Position numbers and translations under genes: made by a program. Below the pieces are notes generated by a model. It was not told where the DNA came from, did not search any database, and saw nothing but the letters and a program-made list of their open reading frames with translations. From positions 1,426,001 through 1,490,000 of the forward strand of contig JAGMUV010000017.1 of the NCBI GenBank assembly GCA_020744425.1: DNA of 64,000 bases. Reading direction: 5' to 3'. Origin of the DNA: Dactylonectria macrodidyma. Lineage: Eukaryota > Ascomycota > Sordariomycetes > Hypocreales > Nectriaceae. Positions 58,713 through 64,000 of the stretch are shown here, one piece after another (position 1 is the first letter of the stretch; the number at the start of each line of letters is the position of its first letter).

Positions 58713-59671
58713 CTGCCCACCAAGTATGCCTCGCTGGATGCAGGGACAGACACATCTATAACAGCACCAGTTTGAAGATGAGTCGAATCTTGAGGTATGG
58801 AAAAAGATAAAAGGGGCAGTGAGCGATATTCTAAGTAACATGTTTGGATCAGAGTGCCATTTTCAAACAGGGCGGAACGACACTTTGGTAGTTTGGCTTC
58901 ATCGTGGCGAATACAATTATGCAACGGGTTACGCCCCGTAGTTGATAGACTAAGTTGTTAAAACAAATCACTCTAGCCATAGGAGTCAGTAATTATCCGA
59001 TGTTTGAAGGTCAACAGTGAGCAACCTTTCGATGTCATAGTTATTACACCTAGTGAAGAATCATCCACCTCAATAAAAATCAAGTTACCGCTCTTTATAG
59101 CTGCCTGATTCCAAGGCGTTGTTTCCCCACGCTTGGGTTAGTACCTGGGCCCGGCTCCTGGGCCGGCGACCAACTTATATATTTATCTTGATTCAAGCTT
59201 CCTCACTCAAAAGAGCTAGAAAAGCTCGATCTTTGGCAACCATGGAAGCGTTGAGTCTTAAAATGCTTGAGTCGTGACGAAACCTGTCTTTTCTTTACTT
59301 TGTGCCTGCAGCAACTTGCCCCTATGGAGCGAACAACACATCGAATGATAGAGCCCAAGATCCTTGATGGTGCTCTTATTCAAGCCATCAGTTGAACTGG
59401 TGACGGTCCTGGCAAGATTACACATAGATATCGAACGTTTAAATATGTTGAAAGAAAAAAGACTCAACGTGCGATGCCAGATATTGAGTACCTAATTATT
59501 ATAGTTATGTACATTGAGTTTTTTCTGCTTATAAGATAAATGACATGACTTGAAAAAAACTTGAAACCCAAAAGCAGAATAGGCATTGGGCTTAAGAAGT
59601 GCTAGAACTACAACAGAAACTATAAGTATGCTACTTTATTAGCAAGTTGCCTTTGAGGAGTGGACAGCCAC
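58713..59671. other. Intergenic between two pseudogenes
   Basis: 959 bp, AT-leaning toward the right. No gene, repeat or transposon end is visible. Confidence 0.4.
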
Positions 59672-62600
59672 CTAGATAATTATGTCCTCGTACTCAATAT
59701 AATCTGCAGCATTCATCTTAGCCTCTGCCTCAATAAGCCTGTGATTAATACCCAGGTGGCTACCTGCTGCCGCTACTTGTCGTGCAGTTTTATTTCCAAG
59801 TTTTGTCACTGCATTTATATCAGCCCCTGCCTCAAGAAGCCTGTCAACAATGTCAAGGCTTCCGCACTGTGTAGCCGTCTGCAGTGCAGTTCTCCCTTTG
59901 GTCCAGGCATTGACATCAGCCCCTGACTTCAGAAGCCTGTCAAAAACATCCAAATCGCCGCCGCGGACAGCTGCCTCTAGTGCTGATTGACTGAACCACC
60001 AGGTAGTGTTGACTCCAAATCGTTTCCAACTTATAGGATCATGCGCATCAACCCTTGCCCTAAGAAGCCGATGAACAAGTTTCAGGTTACCGTCTTCGGC
60101 AGCTGCCTTAAGTCCCATCTTTCCCCCAATATCAGCAGCTTCCTGCCGTGCAGTTTGTACTTTGCCCTTCGCAAGGGAGGCTTTCATTTCAACCCCTGCA
60201 TCAAGAAGCCTTTCTACAAAACCCAAGTTGTCACCTTCTGTAGTTATGAATAGTGTGTTTAGTGGTTCATCAACATAAATCTTTGATCATTGCTTCTCTA
60301 AGGCTCTCAAGAGTCGTCAAGTATGCATCACCGACGCAAAAAGCGCCGAATCATGCTTCAGAGCAATGTCAATCATTGTTGGATCACCTTCTTTCACTGA
60401 GAAACGCATAATGTTTCTTATGTGTGAAAAAGAACACTGATCGCATGTTACAAGCCAACGGATCAGGGAATAATGCTTTGCTCGAAGCATCCAAGTCACT
60501 ATTTCTGAGTCTCCTATGTCCCGGGGTCCACTTTCCCACCGCTTTTTGGCGAGAGGATTCGAATGCAGCACCAATTGCGTCAATAATTCCCATGCTCTAG
60601 ATAACCCTTCTTAGGACTCACTTAGGTGGGAAATCCAGTGAATTAAAGCATATCTTATGAACGGGTGTGCGACTTGTACAACTTCCATGGCAGTTGTCGT
60701 CTCAAAACTAGCCATAGTCCCAGCAAGAGCCACCGCAGCAGCCTCAGCCTGGATGTGTTGGGTGGATTTGCTAAGTAAGAGTAGAGATGCTGCCTTCAAA
60801 CGGTGTGGAAGAGTGGAGCGAGCTATTCCCGTAGGCGTGATTGAAGGCAGAGGTCGGGGACGTCGAGCAACCGTCGTCTCGAAGTCGTTGAAATTCAGAT
60901 AAGTGACGCATATCTCACCAAGATGATTATCAGCATCCGCGAGCTTGAGATGGAATTTGTCGAATTGGGAAGCAGAAGATTTTCCAAGGAAGAATTGCTG
61001 GATGGAGTGGTGTGCAAAATGAACGGTTTTATGCTCCTCGTCAACTTCGACGAGGCTCTCACACCAGGAGCCAATGTATTGGATGTTGTTGACAAACCGT
61101 TCTGGCCTCGAGTACTGCTGGCCAACTTCGATAAAGATAGCTTCACGAATCTCATCAAGACTCAGTGGTCGTCTAGCAGCGGCAATCCAAGTAAGGCTTG
61201 TTGTACGAATTTGGAATTACCTCGAGAAGCTATCCGAGAACGACTCCGGTTAAACGTTTCAGTTAGATCCTTTGGGAGGTTCTGGGTTGCCATCCGAATT
61301 TCGTCATCACAGTGTTGAGAACATATTTCGTTGATCTGAAAGGTGACCCACAAAAACCTGCAGAGTGAGCAATCTTTCTGTTACATGGGTATGATGAGAT
61401 TCAGTTGACGTACATTCTGTCTGCGCCGGTGAGCAATGCCTGCTTGACCTGATTGAGGAGATCCGGATCTCCAACGACAAGATCTTCGTTCTCCAGTCGC
61501 TCGTTAATTGCATCCTCAACAAAAACTGCAATCTCAGACTGGGCTGTCGAGAAACTCATGGAGACATGCTCCACCAGAGGAAACATCCTTTTAATTTCGC
61601 GAGAAATATTATCCCGACTGACCAGGAAGGTTTTGACATTTTCGATGTCAGATATCGTCGAAGAGAGACTTTCAAACAGGTCGTGGCGGTCTTCCCTTTC
61701 ACACTCATCCAGGGCATCGATTACGATATAGAACATTCTCAGCGATGCTATCCCTGTTCGGAGAAGTTTGATGAGTTCTTCGTATCTGGACGAAGCCGTG
61801 TGTAGCATTTTCTCTAATGCCATCTGTATCTCTGTCTAAAGTTCGATTTGCTCTAATACCTGTCGTAAAATCGATCTGAGTATTGTTTCTACTCTTAGGG
61901 ATCTCCTATCGTCGAATCGTGGGAAGAAGAATGAGACAAACACATCTGGTGTATGCTTTTCGGTCAAGATGTTGTCAATCACGCTCGCCCTATTGTTTAC
62001 ATTAGCTCACACAAAAACGAGGTTAATCAGAAAATACCGACGCGAGGATCGGTTTTCCAGATCCGACTGTGTTGTTTGTTAGAATGTTCAGACACGACTG
62101 GAATCACCCACTCTTTCCAGAACACCAGAGTAATGGAGCTTCAGTGGAATCGATCCATTGCTCAAACTCTGAGGTCTTAAATAGCCCATTGCCTGTGCCT
62201 TTACGTCTTTTGCGGCGGCTTTGCTTGAGTGGTTTCAGATAGTCATGAGTTGACAGCGAGTCAAGCAGCTTCTGTCTCCGTTCTCCTAATCCAATGTCAG
62301 TATCCTTTCGATTCCACCTACGAGCTCTTTGTTCATCCCTTTCCAATGCCAAGGCGTCGAACTGATCATCCGTTCGCGAAACGCATTTACTCAACATCTG
62401 CCTTGTGCTCGACTGCCTTTTTCTTTCTTTGCTTTGGAGCTGTTGGTATCGGTGATCAGCTTGCGCCTTGGCTAGTTTAAGATCTGCATTCACATCCGTG
62501 CTGCATCTACGAATGTTGTCCATGTCGGGTTTGAATTCTTGCTCAAAGGACTCCCAGAACGATTTCAGCAGTTTCATTTGCGCTTCTTACTATCAGAACT

Positions 62601-63226
62601 TTATTTTTCCAAAAGTGAACGAATGATGATTGTGTACTCACAAGGGCGTTGGGAGGCTTCAATTACGTGCTTGCAACAATATACAATTGACCGATGGAAA
62701 TTACTGAGTGAATTCTGGCGCCGAATCGAGTTAGGATATAGAATCTGGTATTCTGCAAATCGTGGGCAGAGGCTACCCAGATTCATGAATAGCTCTGAAG
62801 CGGCATCGTAAAACGAGACGAAGTTGGAAACAACCTAGGGATTCGCCGCGCATAGATGTGTAATTGCGTCGCAACAAAATTATGGCAACATACGAGCATT
62901 GTCAGTCTAACGCTCCCCCAGACAAGGGCAGCAATCTCTGGGTGTGATGAAACATAAGTGTTGACGATGGCAGAAAAGTCCCGAACCAACTGGAGCACAG
63001 AATATAGTCGGCTGGCAAGACTAGGCCCTCGTCTGTTACTAGTCTTGGCATCAAGCTGAGCTGTAAATACGAGAACAGCATCAGCATTAGGAATCACCTT
63101 GACGTCTTGGAGCTCGCGACGCTGGTCGACAGTGAGAATGCCTATGAAATCGTCGATTGCTGTTTGTAGTGTCTGACCCGGTGTGACTTGCACGAGGGCA
63201 GACGACGATGGGTCATTGGGGTCCAT
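59672..63226 (-). pseudogene. NACHT-ankyrin (NLR-like) protein, decayed
   Basis: Read downward from 63226 (MDPNDPSSSALVQV). A DUF7708-type helical N terminus (LVRDFSAIVNTYVSSHPEIA) and a charged coiled-coil linker come first. The NACHT domain has a P-loop GKIGSGKP, where Ser/Thr is expected in place of Pro, and Walker B FYIVIDALDECE. A helical region and ankyrin repeats follow (RTALQTATQCGSLDIVDRLL and neighbours, 59700-60230). Disabling changes are an in-frame TAG at 61836-61838, a frameshift near 61175, an in-frame TAA at 60611-60613 and frameshifts near 60310 and 60270. Intact fungal relatives are thought to act in self/non-self recognition. Several introns are also present. Confidence 0.8.
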
Positions 63227-64000
63227 GATATAATTGCAAGCCGACAGCTCTGTTCCCAAGCCTGTCACAGTCGCAATGAGGGTGGCTTTCCTCAAGGCGA
63301 CTCTGTTGATGTGTTAAATTCTTTTGGCAGAATCAGGCTGAGGGAGGACGCCACTGAAGTTCTGTCACGTGGGAAAAGGCTGTGCATAGGTAGGTATGCA
63401 GTATGATTCTCTATAAATACACATTCGAGATCATTTCCATATATGAGAGGCAACAACCACTGTAATCGGCAGCCTGGGATTCTCCTTAGTTTAGCACATG
63501 GAACGGCTCTTCCGCCATCCTAGGCACATCCCATAGAGTGGCATAAGCCTCCACTTCGGTATCAAACAGGGGATCGAGCCAATTAGAAAACAATAAATCA
63601 AAGGTACATCAGCTTCTACCTATTTTTGCTGGTGCCATAAGTCCAAGCAATTATCTAGTTTACATAAAGCTACATGGCGTGAGCCTCTAGACAGGCCTAA
63701 TTCTGCCGCATCTGAGGTCTATGTATGTACCTTGGCTGTGGCTTGTGCCATGTGGGGCTGATACCGAGATGGAGGCTTATGCCACTCTAAGGGATAGTGG
63801 AGTGAGGACATCAAAGTTTCGGTACAGTGCATCCTGATCGCGGCGTTTCGGTCAATAGTTTCTCCGCATATCCAGCCTTTGGAGATCATGGCTAGCGGCT
63901 GAGTAACCACAGCTGTTGACCATGACATCATCTTTACCGAGGCTCAATTCTCGTAAGCAGTCCTCATTGCCACTCCCTCCTCCACAGTCTCCCCGCAGTC
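63227..64000. other. Window end, with a MITE-like inverted repeat
   Basis: 774 bp without a convincing gene. It holds the imperfect 37-bp inverted repeat described separately at 63528-63795. Confidence 0.45.
63528..63795. repeat. Imperfect 37-bp inverted repeat, 268 bp overall (MITE-like)
   Basis: The left arm, 63528-63564, starts ATCCCATAGAGTGGCATAAG. The right arm, 63759-63795, reads on the minus strand ATCCCTTAGAGTGGCATAAG. Only a few bases differ over 37 positions, with 194 bp between the arms. It has the layout of a miniature inverted-repeat element, but no target-site duplication is obvious and no transposase is inside. Confidence 0.55.

Noticed and set aside
63719..63931. 70-aa minus-strand open frame
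   Set aside because: Much of it is the right arm of the inverted repeat, and no domain is present.

Overview
The window looks like chromosomal DNA of a filamentous ascomycete, probably a sordariomycete close to Fusarium; the genus is inference. Genes are split by many short GT-AG introns (about 45-140 bp). Gene content is typical of accessory fungal chromatin: Zn2Cys6 regulators, MFS permeases, secreted proteins, a NACHT-ankyrin locus, DNA transposons and decayed genes. Starts had to be placed at ATG codons and introns by hand; wherever I give exon coordinates, the frame was checked across each junction.

Layout: (1) 0-6 kb: a bHLH factor, a transaldolase (-) and a sugar/polyol permease (+). 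The last two are divergent around a 1.1-kb region holding about ten copies of a TGCCCTGYGTGTG motif. (2) 6-18.5 kb: a carbohydrate locus with an alpha-glucoside-type permease (-), a RidA-family protein (-), a Tc1/mariner element, a Zn2Cys6 regulator (+), a zinc alcohol dehydrogenase (-) and a GH3 beta-glucosidase (+). A 16-bp motif GCGGAANNCAAATTCC recurs four times here, near the permease, the regulator and the ADH/GH3 divergent promoter. (3) 18.5-26 kb: a small secreted protein, then a decayed dihydroxyacetone kinase gene split by an intact 2.24-kb piggyBac-type transposon and by an AT-rich insert. The motif of region 1 reappears just upstream, inverted. (4) 26-33 kb: an unknown gene, a DUF7025/AAA+ ATPase with an inferred 7-nt microexon, and a DUF7708-type protein with an out-of-frame exon junction. 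(5) 33-42 kb: a small mitochondrial membrane protein, a second Zn2Cys6 factor, and a 1015-aa aromatic-acid-exporter/Bre4-like membrane protein. (6) 43-47 kb: a PARG-like macrodomain-type protein, a GNAT acetyltransferase and a secreted DUF3237 protein. (7) 47-54 kb: a third Zn2Cys6 factor, a DapA-family aldolase (-) and an allantoate-type MFS permease (+), a likely small catabolic cluster. (8) 54-64 kb: a spliced secreted cysteine-rich protein with a possible Kex2-processed pro-region, a LaeA-like methyltransferase pseudogene, a NACHT-ankyrin pseudogene, and a MITE-like inverted repeat at the end.

Functionally the left third is dominated by sugar uptake, glycoside hydrolysis and triose/pentose metabolism under local Zn2Cys6 control. 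The right third is dominated by decaying or fast-evolving genes. No rRNA, tRNA or CRISPR array was recognised.
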